From the NCBI RefSeq assembly GCF_003732425.1, contig NZ_MOBX01000013.1:434001-498000 (forward strand): 64,000 nucleotides of DNA. Direction: 5' to 3'. A model generated the notes under the pieces. That model made no database searches. It had not been told where the DNA came from and saw only the letters and a list, made by a program, of their open reading frames with translations. Of this stretch, positions 53,370 through 62,364 are shown piece by piece (the stretch's first letter is position 1; every line of letters starts with the position of its first letter). The stretch is from Pseudomonas fluorescens (lineage in GTDB: Bacteria > Pseudomonadota > Gammaproteobacteria > Pseudomonadales > Pseudomonadaceae). The position numbers and the translations under genes are program-made.

Positions 53370-53951
53370 TCAGTGGCCCCAGATCAGTTCTTCGGTCCAG
53401 CCCAGTTCAGCAAAGTCCTCGGCGCGCAGAGCGCTTTCGCCGACACAGAAAAACTCATCCAGCTGCGGCGGCTTCACCGCCGTATCACTGAGCATCGCAT
53501 GCACTTGCCCACGGTGATGAATCTGATGTTCGAACAAGTGCGATAGCATGCGCAGGCGGCTGTCGTGCTGCGGCGTGTCGCGGGCAATGGTCACGATACG
53601 GGCCAGCTCGGCGTCACGCAGTTGTTCGCAATAGGCGATCAGCCGCCGATCAACGTGAGCCTGCTCTTCACGCAACTGCGCGCCGTCGGTAAACGGCTCG
53701 TCCACGTTGAAAAACACGTAGCAGTCGGGATGCGGCTCGGCCCCGCGCAGTTCGCGTTCCAGCGCATCGACGTAGAACCAGTCACAGCTGAGGATGTGAT
53801 TGAGGGTGAGCCGGATGCTCGGAAAAAAGCTTAGCCGAGGCGCCGCCAAATCTGCCGCGCCGAGCTGCGACCAAGCCTTGGCCAGGCGATGATTGGCCCA
53901 GGCATTCTGGTAAGCCATGGTCAGCAAATGATGGGATAACGCTTGGCTCAT
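53370..53951 (-). CDS. DinB-family protein
   Basis: A 193-residue four-helix-bundle protein of the DinB/YfiT fold. The three metal-binding His are visible: LNHILSCDWFYVDAL, then HLFEHQIHHRGQVHAML. ATG 53951 has GAGGG ahead; an ATG at 53969, directly after the zapE stop, would add six residues. Members include thiol-dependent transferases, but most have no known reaction. It directly follows the zapE-like gene, so the two are probably cotranscribed. Confidence 0.88.
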   Translation of the reverse strand: MSQALSHHLLTMAYQNAWANHRLAKAWSQLGAADLAAPRLSFFPSIRLTLNHILSCDWFYVDALERELRGAEPHPDCYVFFNVDEPFTDGAQLREEQAHVDRRLIAYCEQLRDAELARIVTIARDTPQHDSRLRMLSHLFEHQIHHRGQVHAMLSDTAVKPPQLDEFFCVGESALRAEDFAELGWTEELIWGH

Positions 53952-53969
53952 GTCGGCGCCCTCTTCCAT

Positions 53970-55085
53970 TCAAGCTTCAGCAAAACGTTGCAGCTGCATC
54001 TCCTGCAAACGGCTGAGGGTACGGCGGAACGGGAATTCCAGATAACCCTCGGTATACAGCGCGTCCATGGGTACTTGCGCTTCGATGTACAGCGGCACCT
54101 TGCGGTCGTAGCACTCGTCGACCAGCGCAATGAAACGCCGCACGCCGTCGTCATGAACCGACAATTGCGGCAACTCGCGATCCCCCGCCGCCACCCGCTG
54201 CGCGCCGTCTTCGGTGCCGCGCGCGATGCGCCCTTCGCGTTTCTGTGCACTGAGATTGGGTACTTCGCTCAACAGAATAGCCGTGTAGCGGTCACACAGC
54301 GTGATGAAATCCATGGCAGCGAACGGCTGCTCGCAGAGATCGGCGTAGCGGCACCACAACACCGTTTCACTGGCCTGCACCACGCTCAACTGGCGATGAC
54401 CGACCGCCACCGGTTCGGCGCTGGCCGCTTGCCCGGCGGTCAATGTCTGAAAGACTTCCTCCAGCGCAGTGACCGCAGACGTGGCGACAAAGTAGCGCTG
54501 CAGGCCGGCTCCCGGATGCAAGCGATGATCCTCGGCGCCATTCACCGCAACCACCTGCATATGCGCTTTGATCGCGGCAATCGCCGGTATAAACCGGTCG
54601 CGATTGAAGCCGTCGGCGTACAGTTCATCCGGCGGCAGATTGGAGGTGCAGACGATGACTACGCCTTCGTCGAACATCACCTGAAACAGCCGACCGAGAA
54701 TGATCGCGTCACCGATGTCGTTGACGAACAGCTCATCGAAGCACAGCACCCGCACCTCGGCCGCCAGCTCTCTGGCCAGCGCACGCAGAGGATCAGCAAT
54801 GCCGGTCAACTGGAACGAGCGCTGATGCACCCAGCCCATAAAGTGATGAAAGTGTTGGCGTCGCGCCGGCACGCGCAGGCTCTGATAGAACTGATCCATC
54901 AGCCAGGTCTTGCCGCGCCCGACCGGCCCCCACAGATAAACGCCGGTGACCGAACCGGCCCCGGCGTGCAGCGCTTCATGGCATTTTTGCAGCGCCCAGA
55001 CCGCGTGTTCCTGGGCTTCATCCTGGACGAAACCCTTGTGTTGAACGGCGTGTTGCCAGGCGCTGAGCGGAGAGTCGAAAGTCAT
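53970..55085 (-). CDS. zapE: AFG1/ZapE-family P-loop ATPase
   Basis: A 371-residue ATPase matching ZapE over its length: Walker A GPVGRGKT (53-60) with TWLMDQFYQSL, HFHHFMGWVHQ, Walker B VLCFDELFVNDIGDA, ATSNLPPDELYADG-like motif VCTSNLPPDELYADGFNR, and the C-terminal RRFIALVDECYDR. In E. coli ZapE modulates the FtsZ ring under stress; mitochondrial AFG1 aids degradation of respiratory proteins. Pseudomonads may carry two such genes, so this may be a paralogue. Confidence 0.85.
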   Translation of the reverse strand: MTFDSPLSAWQHAVQHKGFVQDEAQEHAVWALQKCHEALHAGAGSVTGVYLWGPVGRGKTWLMDQFYQSLRVPARRQHFHHFMGWVHQRSFQLTGIADPLRALARELAAEVRVLCFDELFVNDIGDAIILGRLFQVMFDEGVVIVCTSNLPPDELYADGFNRDRFIPAIAAIKAHMQVVAVNGAEDHRLHPGAGLQRYFVATSAVTALEEVFQTLTAGQAASAEPVAVGHRQLSVVQASETVLWCRYADLCEQPFAAMDFITLCDRYTAILLSEVPNLSAQKREGRIARGTEDGAQRVAAGDRELPQLSVHDDGVRRFIALVDECYDRKVPLYIEAQVPMDALYTEGYLEFPFRRTLSRLQEMQLQRFAEA

Positions 55086-55107
55086 GCGCGGCAGTATGCC
55101 ACGATGA

Positions 55108-55449
55108 TTAGAGGGAAATATCCAGTCGGGCGATTTTCCCCTGCTCGTTCAAGCGAAACGTGTAGCGCAGCTGCGCCGGGCTGCCGGGGAAGGTTCCGGA
55201 AATCAGCCCGTGTACCAGCACTTTGCCGGTGCGCTGTTGCACGTCCAGCACTTCGACCCGTGGCTGATAGCGTTGCCCGGTGTCGTGCATCCACTGCGCG
55301 ATGGCTTGCGGGCCGACTTGATGTTGGCCTTCGTCGAACACGTTGGCATCCTCGGCAAAAAAACTGCCGACCCGCGAGGTATCGCGTGCGTTGGCCGCAT
55401 CGATATACGCCGCGATCGCCGGGGCCAGTGCAGAGACGGGATGGGACAT
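55108..55449 (-). CDS. SnoaL/NTF2-like protein
   Basis: A 113-residue small alpha+beta barrel protein of the NTF2-like superfamily: IAAYIDAANARDTSRVGSFF start, ANVFDEGQHQVGPQAIAQWM and a C-terminal YTFRLNEQGKIARLDI strand. ATG 55449 has AAGGAG eight bases ahead. Members are isomerases, hydrolases or binding proteins; none can be chosen. It lies 53 bp downstream of the WYL regulator in the same direction, so probably an operon. Confidence 0.87.
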   Translation of the reverse strand: MSHPVSALAPAIAAYIDAANARDTSRVGSFFAEDANVFDEGQHQVGPQAIAQWMHDTGQRYQPRVEVLDVQQRTGKVLVHGLISGTFPGSPAQLRYTFRLNEQGKIARLDISL

Positions 55450-55502
55450 GGTTGCAGCTCCTTTTTTGTTTGGTTCTGCGAGCATCCTAAAACAGCGTTG
55501 CG

Positions 55503-56219
55503 TCAGTTTTTGTCAGGAGTGAAGCGGCCGCTTTCATCCAATTGCATCTGCTCGCGCCAGGTGCGCAACAGGTCGCTGCGGCGCCCCGGATAACCCTCGC
55601 CCTGACGGCTGGCCGCGCTGATGCGGTCGGTGCGAAAGGTACGGTAGGCGCTGCGCAATTCGCACCACGCGACGATGATCCGCACTTCATTGAGAAAGCC
55701 CAGGGCCAAGGGCCAGATCAGCCGCTGGCTCGGCACCTGTTGCGCGTCGGCGTAATCGATGTGCAGTTTGGCCTGGTCGCGGATGGCATGGCGGAACACG
55801 TTCAACGGCACGGCGTTTTGCGGGAAGCCATAACCCGGTGGCCCCGGCATTACAGTGGGATTGCGCAGTGCTTCCTGAGCCTGCGGATCGAGCACGGCAG
55901 CAATTTTCGCCAGCGCATCCGCCGCCGCTTTGCCGAGGACTTCGTCGCCACGCTGATCGACGTAACGCAAACCGAGAACGATGGCTTCGGTCTCGTCAGC
56001 ATTGAGCATCAATGGCGGCAGAAACAGACCGCTGCGCAACACATATCCAATCCCCGCCTCGCCATGGATCGGCGCGCCGAGGCCGGTCAGCTCAGCAATA
56101 TCGCGATAGAGCGTGCGTTCGGACACCTCCAGCTCGGCAGCCAGGGTCGCCGCCGTCACCGGGCGTTTCTTGCCGCGCAGCACTTGCAGCAAAGTCAAAA
56201 GACGAGTGGTACGCGACAC
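55503..56219 (-). CDS. YafY-type regulator (HTH_11 + WYL)
   Basis: A 238-residue transcription factor. The N-terminal HTH_11 domain (residues about 5-60) has VTAATLAAELEVSERTLYRD; the linker GYVLRSGLFLPPLMLNADET is typical; the WYL-type domain carries LHIDYADAQQ and RLIWPLALGFLNEVRIIVAWCE (here with a degenerate WYL-like triad). It probably controls the SnoaL-like gene behind it and itself. The ligand is unknown. Confidence 0.9.
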   Translation of the reverse strand: MSRTTRLLTLLQVLRGKKRPVTAATLAAELEVSERTLYRDIAELTGLGAPIHGEAGIGYVLRSGLFLPPLMLNADETEAIVLGLRYVDQRGDEVLGKAAADALAKIAAVLDPQAQEALRNPTVMPGPPGYGFPQNAVPLNVFRHAIRDQAKLHIDYADAQQVPSQRLIWPLALGFLNEVRIIVAWCELRSAYRTFRTDRISAASRQGEGYPGRRSDLLRTWREQMQLDESGRFTPDKN

Positions 56220-56361
56220 GATGGGCAGGCTCTGGAGGGAGAAGATGCCGGAGCTTAGCAGAGGCTGCTGTCAGAAAATGGCAGGAGCAATGTGGGGAGG
56301 CAGGTTGATCAAGCCTGCTCTTTTGAGGGTAGCGGAATATCGAGAGGGAATAAGATCCCAT

Positions 56362-56389
56362 TGTGGGAGCGAGCCTGCTCGCTCCCACA
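56362..56389. repeat. single compact REP hairpin
   Basis: TGTGGGAGCGAG-CCTG-CTCGCTCCCACA is a perfect 12-bp inverted repeat of the GAGCCTGCTCGCGAA family with the loop collapsed to four bases, i.e. one shortened copy. It is 19 bp downstream of the agmatinase stop and may end its transcript. Confidence 0.85.
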
Positions 56390-56407
56390 GGGGTTATGGT
56401 GCGCGGG

Positions 56408-57367
56408 TTAAATATTAACCTTGTGTCGGGCGGCGTAGAGGCAGAGCATTTCCATCGCCAGTGTGGCGGCGGCCAGCGAGGTGACGTCGGCATGGTCGTA
56501 AGCCGGGGCGACTTCGACCACGTCCATGCCGACCAGGTTGATGCCGCGCAAACCACCGAGAATCTCCAGTGCTTGCACGGTGCTCAGGCCGCCGCAGACC
56601 GGCGTTCCGGTGCCGGGTGCAAACGCCGGATCCAGGCAATCAATATCGAACGTCAGGTACACCGGGTTATCGCCAACACGCGCGCGGATCGCTTCGACAA
56701 TCGCGTCGCAACCAAGGCGATGCACCTGCCGGGCATCCAGCACCTGGAAACCCATGTGATCGTCATTGGTCGTGCGCAAACCGATCTGCACCGAGCGCGC
56801 CGGGTCCACCAGGCCCTCCCGGGCGGCGTGCCAAAACATGGTGCCGTGATCGACCCGCTTGCCCGCCTCATCCGGCCAGGTGTCGCTGTGCGCATCGAAG
56901 TGAATCAGCGACAGCGTGCCATGTTTACGGGCGTGGGCCTTGAGCAGCGGATAGCTGATGAAGTGGTCGCCGCCAAACGTCAGCATGGCGCTGCCGGCGT
57001 TGAGAATGCGCTCGGCGTGGGCCTCGATACTTTCCGGAATGCTCTGCGGCGAACCGTAATCGAAGTCGCAGTCACCGTAATCAATCACCGCCAAATGGTC
57101 GAACGGGTCGAACGCCCACGGCCAGTGGCGTTCCCAGGCGATCCCGGTGGAAGCGGCGCGAATCCCCCGTGGCCCGAAACGTGCGCCGGGACGGTTGCTG
57201 GTGGCGGTGTCGAATGGCACGCCGCTGACCGCGACATCGACGCCGCGCAAATCACGGCTGTAGCGCCGGCGCATGAAACTGGTAATACCGGCGTAAGTAC
57301 TTTCGGCGGCGGTGCCGTACAGGCTGTCGCGAGTCAGGGCCTGGTCGTTTTGCATGGGCACATCCAT
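56408..57367 (-). CDS. speB: agmatinase / ureohydrolase
   Basis: A 319-residue arginase-fold enzyme. Binuclear Mn motifs: FGGDHFI, HFDAHSDTW and FDIDCLDPAFAPGTGTP. DVVEVAPAYDHADVTSLAAA and AMEMLCLYA close the fold. The sequence is close to E. coli SpeB in several blocks (GVPFDTATSNRPGARFGP, DHGTMFWHA), so agmatine to putrescine plus urea is the best guess; guanidinobutyrase-type enzymes remain possible. It lies 16 bp behind a polyamine-type binding protein. Confidence 0.88.
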   Translation of the reverse strand: MDVPMQNDQALTRDSLYGTAAESTYAGITSFMRRRYSRDLRGVDVAVSGVPFDTATSNRPGARFGPRGIRAASTGIAWERHWPWAFDPFDHLAVIDYGDCDFDYGSPQSIPESIEAHAERILNAGSAMLTFGGDHFISYPLLKAHARKHGTLSLIHFDAHSDTWPDEAGKRVDHGTMFWHAAREGLVDPARSVQIGLRTTNDDHMGFQVLDARQVHRLGCDAIVEAIRARVGDNPVYLTFDIDCLDPAFAPGTGTPVCGGLSTVQALEILGGLRGINLVGMDVVEVAPAYDHADVTSLAAATLAMEMLCLYAARHKVNI

Positions 57368-57383
57368 CGTGGTGCTCCTGTTG

Positions 57384-58475
57384 TTATTGATGGCTACGGA
57401 AAGTGGTCCACAGACGCGTGCGCTGACGCATGTCCTTGAGGCTCATGCTGCGATCGGCGTAGAGCCGCGCACGCACATCGCTCGGCGGATAGATGTCGGG
57501 GTCGTTGCGTACGGCCTCATCCACCAGCGGCGTGGCGGCCTGGTTGGCGGTGGCGAAAAACAGCGTGTTGGTCAGTTCGGCCACCGAGTCCGGGCGCAGC
57601 ATGAACTCGATGAACGCCCGCGCGGCTTGCGGGTGCGGCGCGTCTTTGGGGATGGCCAGATTGTCCTGCCACACCAGCGTGCCTTCCTTGGGAATGCGGT
57701 ACGCCACTTCGTACGGTTTGTTGGCTTTGCGTGCCTGATCGGCGGCCATGCTCGCGTCGCCGTTGTAAGTCAGCGCAAGGCACACGTTGCCGCTGGCCAG
57801 ATCATTGATCTGCCGGCCGGTGGCGACGTACAGCACCGACGGCTGAAGTTTCTGCAACAACGCCTCGGCGGCAGCCAGATCATTTTTATCGGTGCTGTAA
57901 GGATCCTTGCCCAGGTAATGCAGCGCCAGACCGATAACTTCCTGCGGCGAATCAAGAACTGCAATGCCGCAGTCTTTCAGCTTGCTGGCGTATTCCGGTT
58001 TGAACAGCAAATCGAGGCTGTTCAGCGGCACATCGGGCAGCCGTTGTTTCACCGCCTCGACGTTCATGCCCAGACCCAGCGTGCCCCAGGTATATGGCAC
58101 GCCGTAGCGATTGCCGGGGTCGACGGCGGCCATTTTCTCGAGCAAGTCCGGATCAAGATTGGCGTAGCCCTTGAGGCCCTCGTGAGGGATTTCCTTCAAC
58201 GCGCCCGCAGCAAGTCCACGGGCCAGAACACTGGACGACGGCACCACCACGTCATAACCGCTGCCGCCGGTGAGCAACTTGGTTTCCAGTACTTCAGAGC
58301 TATCGAAGGTGTCGTAGCGCACATGAATACCGCTTTCCCGCTCGAACCTTTGCAGGGTTGGCGGCGGCACGTAATCGGCCCAGCTGTAGAGATTGAGCGT
58401 CTTGTCTTCGGCCTGAGCCTGAACAGCCACGGACAACAGCAGCGCGGGGAAACACAGCTTGAACACGGGAGCCAT
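57384..58475 (-). CDS. periplasmic polyamine-binding protein (PotF/SpuD-like)
   Basis: A 363-residue ABC-importer binding protein with signal peptide ending VAVQAQAE. PotD/PotF landmarks: LNLYSWADYVPPPTLQRFE, YDVVVPSSSVLARGL, YGVPYTWGTLGLGMN, YNGDASMA and LTNTLFFATANQAA. It should bind putrescine, spermidine or agmatine. No permease or ATPase gene is next to it, so it must share a transporter encoded elsewhere or act as a sensor. First gene of the unit, divergent from a LysR gene over 99 bp. Confidence 0.9.
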   Translation of the reverse strand: MAPVFKLCFPALLLSVAVQAQAEDKTLNLYSWADYVPPPTLQRFERESGIHVRYDTFDSSEVLETKLLTGGSGYDVVVPSSSVLARGLAAGALKEIPHEGLKGYANLDPDLLEKMAAVDPGNRYGVPYTWGTLGLGMNVEAVKQRLPDVPLNSLDLLFKPEYASKLKDCGIAVLDSPQEVIGLALHYLGKDPYSTDKNDLAAAEALLQKLQPSVLYVATGRQINDLASGNVCLALTYNGDASMAADQARKANKPYEVAYRIPKEGTLVWQDNLAIPKDAPHPQAARAFIEFMLRPDSVAELTNTLFFATANQAATPLVDEAVRNDPDIYPPSDVRARLYADRSMSLKDMRQRTRLWTTFRSHQ

Positions 58476-58574
58476 GACGAACACCTGACCGGAGGAAGTG
58501 GTTGCAGGATGCGCCGTCGGATACATTAGAAAAATAGCCGAGTAATCATCCTGACTTTACCCAGGAGTAATGTG

Positions 58575-59468
58575 ATGTTGGGTCAACTCCATGACGTGGA
58601 TTTGCAGTTGTTGCGCCTTTTTGTGCGGGTGGTCGAGTGCGGTGGTTTCAGTGCGGCCCAAGGTGATCTGGGCCTGAGTCAGTCGAGCATCAGCCAGCAA
58701 ATGGCCAAACTGGAAACCCGCCTCGGCTATCGTTTGTGCAGTCGTGGCAAGGGCGGTTTCAGCGTGACGCCGAAGGGCGAGCAGTTGCTGATCGCGGTGC
58801 GCACGCTGTTTGAATCGATCGAAACGTTCCGCCACCAATCCAACGGCGTTGCCGGGCGGCTGATCGGTGAAGTGCGTCTGGGGATCTCCGAGTCGGTCGA
58901 TCAATCCGTATTGCAACGGGTGGCTGAGGCGATCCGGCGCTTTCGCGAGCGCGATGAGTCGGTGCGCATCGAACTGATCAGCGCCATGCCCGGCGAGATG
59001 GAACGCCTGCTGCTGCAACAGCGGCTGGATCTGGCGATCGGCTATTTCTCGCAGGTGCAAAGCGCCTTCGACTATCGCCAGTTGTTCAGCGAAACCCAGC
59101 ATTTGTATTGCGCTGCCGGCCATCCCTTGTTCACCGATGAAACGCCCAGCGACGCTGCACTACAGGCCTGCGACCGGGTCGATCACCCCTACCGTTTTTT
59201 GCGCAGTGACGAGCCGTTTCAGGGCAAGATCTGCTCGGCGCGGTCGGAACAGGTGGAAGGTACGCTGACCTTCATTTTGTCGGGTAAACACGTGGGTTAT
59301 CTGCCGGATCACTACGCGCGGAGCTGGCAGGAAAAGGGCTTGCTGCGGCCAGTGCGCGAAGGCGAATTGAGTTTTGACGTGGCATTTCATCTGGCCCGAC
59401 ATCGGGCGCAGGTGCCGGGAGATGCGCAAAAAGCCTTCGAAGAAGACCTGCTCGCAGCCTTTGCTTGA
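58575..59468 (+). CDS. LysR-family regulator of the agmatine/polyamine unit
   Basis: A 297-residue LysR protein. ATG 58575 is placed seven bases after AGGAG; a GTG one codon earlier is possible. N-terminus MLGQLHDVDLQLLRLFVRVV, HTH GGFSAAQGDLGLSQSSISQQ, wing RLCSRGKGGFSVTPKGEQLL. Divergent from the binding protein/agmatinase pair, so the natural candidate for its control, perhaps sensing agmatine or putrescine (inference). Followed by a REP pair. Confidence 0.92.
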   Translation: MLGQLHDVDLQLLRLFVRVVECGGFSAAQGDLGLSQSSISQQMAKLETRLGYRLCSRGKGGFSVTPKGEQLLIAVRTLFESIETFRHQSNGVAGRLIGEVRLGISESVDQSVLQRVAEAIRRFRERDESVRIELISAMPGEMERLLLQQRLDLAIGYFSQVQSAFDYRQLFSETQHLYCAAGHPLFTDETPSDAALQACDRVDHPYRFLRSDEPFQGKICSARSEQVEGTLTFILSGKHVGYLPDHYARSWQEKGLLRPVREGELSFDVAFHLARHRAQVPGDAQKAFEEDLLAAFA

Positions 59469-59480
59469 AACACAGTCCCC

Positions 59481-59592
59481 TGTGGCGAGGGAGCTTGCTC
59501 CCGCTGGGCTGCGAAGCGGCCCCCTGCTTTTCCAGACATGCATTCAATCACGACTGCTTCGCAGCCGAGCGGGAGCAAGCTCCCTCGCCACA
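59481..59592. repeat. REP pair, GTGGCGAGGGAGCTTGCTCC family
   Basis: TGTGGCGAGGGAGCTTGCTC at 59481 and its inverse ending at 59592 (CTCCCTCGCCACA). The inner parts also pair (GCTGCGAAGC / GCTTCGCAGC). Confidence 0.92.
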
Positions 59593-59733
59593 ATAATGGG
59601 TGTCAGGAATAACTTGCCGGCACCGAAAACCTGACCTTTCAGGCAGTTATTGCTCGTTGCCCTCGCCGCCCTCTTCCGGCATTCTGCGCCTCCATTTTCT
59701 GACCCGGCCCCGCCTCGCGGCGCGCAAAACACC

Positions 59734-61200
59734 ATGACCGCCTCTGAAAAAGCCCCGCGCAACAACGACCTGATCTACGGCCTCAACGACCGCCCGCACC
59801 TGACCGCGACCGTGTTTGCCGCGCTGCAACACGTGCTGGCCAGCTTCGTCGGCATCATCACCCCGACCCTGATCATGGGCGGCGCCCTCGGTCTGCACAG
59901 TGAAATCCCCTACCTGATCAGCATGGCGCTGTTCGTCTCCGGGCTCGGCACCTTTGTCCAGGCCAAGCGTTTCGGCCCGGTCGGTTCGGGGTTGTTGTGC
60001 CTGCAAGGCACCAGTTTTTCCTTTATCAGTGTGATTCTCAGCGCGGGATTCATGGTCAAGGCGCGCGGTGGCGGCACCGATGAAATCCTCTCGACGATCT
60101 TCGGCGTGTGCTTTTTCGCCGCGTTCATTGAGGTGGTGCTGAGCCAGTTCATCGGCAAACTGCGCATGCTGATCACCCCGGTAGTCACCGGCACCATCAT
60201 CACGCTGATGGGCCTGTCGCTGATCAAAGTGGCGATGACCGACATTGCCGGCGGTTTCGGCGCGCCTGACTTGGGCGCAGCCAGCCATGTGTTTCTGGCC
60301 GCGCTGGTGATTGGCACCATCGTTGTGCTGAACCGCGTCGACGTGCCGTTTCTGCGCCTGGGCGCAATCGTCATCGGCCTGACCCTCGGCTATGTGGTCG
60401 CCTGGCTGATGGGCACGGTGGATTTCGCCTCGATGCCCGAAGTGCCGCTGGTCAGCGTGCCGGTGCCGTTCAAATACGGTTTCAACTTCGACTGGGTGGC
60501 GTTCGTGCCGGTGGCGGTGATTTTCCTCGTGTCGCCGCTGGAGGCTGCGGGTGACCTGACCGCCAACTCGATGATTTCCCGGCAACCGGTCAAAGGCCCG
60601 CTGTACATCCGCCGGATCAAGTCCGGCCTGCTCGCCGACGGCCTTAACTCGGCCATGGCCGCGGTGTTCAACAGCATGCCGATGGTGACCTTCGCGCAGA
60701 ACAACGGCGTGATTCAACTGACCGGCGTGGCCAGCCGTTACGTGGCCTTCTTCATTGCCGGTCTGCTGGTGCTGCTGGGGCTGTTCCCGATGATCGGCGC
60801 GGTGTTGCAACTGATGCCGAAACCGGTACTCGGCGGCGCCGAACTGGTGATGTTCGGCACTGTGGCGGTGGCCGGGATCAAGATCCTCGCCGAGGCCGGC
60901 CTGCATCGGCGCAACATGTTGATCGTGGCGATTTCGCTGGGCATGGGCCTGGGTATCGCGGCAGTGCCAGAAGTATTGCGCGAACTGCCGCAAGCGCTGC
61001 GCAACATCTTCGAGTCGCCAATCACCGTCGGCGCGTTGTGCGCTATCGTGCTGAACATTTTCCTGCCGGAAGAATTCATCGAGCTGGAAGAAGACGATTT
61101 CGACCCGGAAGCCTCTATTCTTCAGGTCATGGAAAACCCGGACATGCCGGCCAAAGGTGAACCTGCCCCAGCGGCGGCTGTCGCACAGTTGAACCGCTAA
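59734..61200 (+). CDS. NCS2-family xanthine/uracil-type permease
   Basis: A 488-residue, 14-helix nucleobase:cation symporter. NCS2 landmarks: LQHVLASFVGIITPTLI in helix 1 with the conserved His, the helix-8 Glu in VSPLEAAGDLTANS, and helix 10 FAQNNGVIQLTGVASRYV, which matches XanQ/XanP-type purine carriers rather than UraA. The acidic C-terminal tail (ELEEDDFDPEAS) is a common extension. ATG 59734 precedes the family start; the longer frame runs toward the REP pair. It probably imports xanthine or uric acid. A terminator follows. Confidence 0.9.
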   Translation: MTASEKAPRNNDLIYGLNDRPHLTATVFAALQHVLASFVGIITPTLIMGGALGLHSEIPYLISMALFVSGLGTFVQAKRFGPVGSGLLCLQGTSFSFISVILSAGFMVKARGGGTDEILSTIFGVCFFAAFIEVVLSQFIGKLRMLITPVVTGTIITLMGLSLIKVAMTDIAGGFGAPDLGAASHVFLAALVIGTIVVLNRVDVPFLRLGAIVIGLTLGYVVAWLMGTVDFASMPEVPLVSVPVPFKYGFNFDWVAFVPVAVIFLVSPLEAAGDLTANSMISRQPVKGPLYIRRIKSGLLADGLNSAMAAVFNSMPMVTFAQNNGVIQLTGVASRYVAFFIAGLLVLLGLFPMIGAVLQLMPKPVLGGAELVMFGTVAVAGIKILAEAGLHRRNMLIVAISLGMGLGIAAVPEVLRELPQALRNIFESPITVGALCAIVLNIFLPEEFIELEEDDFDPEASILQVMENPDMPAKGEPAPAAAVAQLNR

Positions 61201-61215
61201 CGTCCGGCCTTGAGA

Positions 61216-61247
61216 AAGGGCTGAGCCGGTGACGGTTCAGCCCTTTT
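61216..61247 (+). terminator. intrinsic terminator of the purine permease gene
   Basis: AAGGGCTGAGCCG-GTGA-CGGTTCAGCCCTT stem with one mismatch, ending in a T-run. Confidence 0.88.
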
Positions 61248-61264
61248 TTGTTGAGAGACCGTTT

Positions 61265-61738
61265 ATGCGCCGTTTCCAAGCCGTCATTCTGTCACTGCTT
61301 CTGCTCTCCCTCAGCGCCTGTGCGCTGTTCCCCAACCGTGATCCGGTGAACATCAACGTGGTCGGCCTCGAACCGCTGCCGAGCCAGGATCTGGAAGTAC
61401 GTTTCGCCATCAAGTTGCGCGTACAGAACCCCAATGAGACGGCGATCGACTACAACGGCATCGCGCTGGATCTGGAGGTCAACGGTCATTCGCTGGCATC
61501 CGGTGTCAGCGATCAGAGCGGCTCGATCCCGCGTTTTTCCGAAACCATTGTCAGCGTGCCGGTCAGCATCTCGGCGTTCTCGGTGCTGCGCCAGACCTTG
61601 GGCCTGAGCCAGACGCAGACCCTCGATAACTTGCCCTACGTGCTGCGCGGCAAACTTGCCGGTGGCTTGTTCGGCACCATGCGCTTCGTCGACAGCGGCA
61701 AACTCAGCCTGCCGAAGGCCACTGCCGCGACCTGGTAA
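61265..61738 (+). CDS. LEA type 2 / WHy-domain lipoprotein
   Basis: A 157-residue lipoprotein. Signal ends in the lipobox LSAC (Cys at about residue 19). The mature part is a LEA_2 (WHy) beta-sandwich: VNINVVGLEPLPSQDLEVRF, LRVQNPNETAIDYNGIALDL and VNGHSLASGVSDQSGSIPRF. This fold is shared with plant desiccation proteins. It is exported to the outer or inner membrane; the role is unknown, possibly envelope stress. ATG 61265 gives the cleanest signal. Confidence 0.88.
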   Translation: MRRFQAVILSLLLLSLSACALFPNRDPVNINVVGLEPLPSQDLEVRFAIKLRVQNPNETAIDYNGIALDLEVNGHSLASGVSDQSGSIPRFSETIVSVPVSISAFSVLRQTLGLSQTQTLDNLPYVLRGKLAGGLFGTMRFVDSGKLSLPKATAATW

Positions 61739-61791
61739 AAATGCGTTAGCCTGCTTCGTTCCTTAACGACATTCAGGGAGGCTGCAGGTTT

Positions 61792-62352
61792 ATGGAAGAC
61801 ACGCCGACGCTGTACACCGAACAACTGATCCTGCTCCCGTTGCAATTGGCCGATGCCGAAGCCGTGCAACGAGAGTTTCCAGTCTGGGAAGTCGTGCGCT
61901 ACCTGAATGCGGCGGTGCCATGGCCGTATCCCGAGAACGGCGCCCTCACCTACTTGCGCGATATTGCCTTGCCGGCGGTGGCAGCGGGCAAGGAATGGCA
62001 CTGGTCGATTCGCCTGAAGTCCGCGCCCGAACAGTTGATCGGCAACATCAGCCTGATGGATCAAACGGACAACCATCGCGGGCTCTGGCTGGCGCCGGCG
62101 TGGCAAGGTCAGGGGTTGATGACGGAAGCCAGCGCGGCGGTGACCGATTACTGGTTCAACGTGCTTGAACGTCCGCTGATGCGCGTGCCGAAAGCGGCGC
62201 CGAACATCGGCTCGCGCAGGCTCTCGGAGCGCGCGGGAATGCGTTTGATTCGGACTGATGAAGATGATTTTGTCGGTGGGCGTTTTCCACGGGAGCTTTG
62301 GGAGATCACCCGTGAAGAATGGCAGCAACGCCAAAAAAACTTGGCCTTGTGA
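61792..62352 (+). CDS. RimJ/RimL-type GNAT acetyltransferase
   Basis: A 186-residue GNAT protein: TEQLILLPLQLADAEAVQRE start, IGNISLMDQ strand, LAPAWQGQGLMTEASAAVTD as acetyl-CoA loop (Q-x-x-G-x-G/M), NIGSRRLSERAGM near the end. Related enzymes acetylate N-termini of ribosomal proteins or small amines; the substrate here is not known. AGGGAGG lies nine bases before the ATG. Confidence 0.88.
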   Translation: MEDTPTLYTEQLILLPLQLADAEAVQREFPVWEVVRYLNAAVPWPYPENGALTYLRDIALPAVAAGKEWHWSIRLKSAPEQLIGNISLMDQTDNHRGLWLAPAWQGQGLMTEASAAVTDYWFNVLERPLMRVPKAAPNIGSRRLSERAGMRLIRTDEDDFVGGRFPRELWEITREEWQQRQKNLAL

Positions 62353-62364
62353 GCCCCCCCCCCC

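Noticed and set aside
59647..60993. 448-codon open frame antisense to the purine permease
   Set aside because: Composition (His, Gln, Arg, Asp) is typical of a reverse-complement shadow; no motif.
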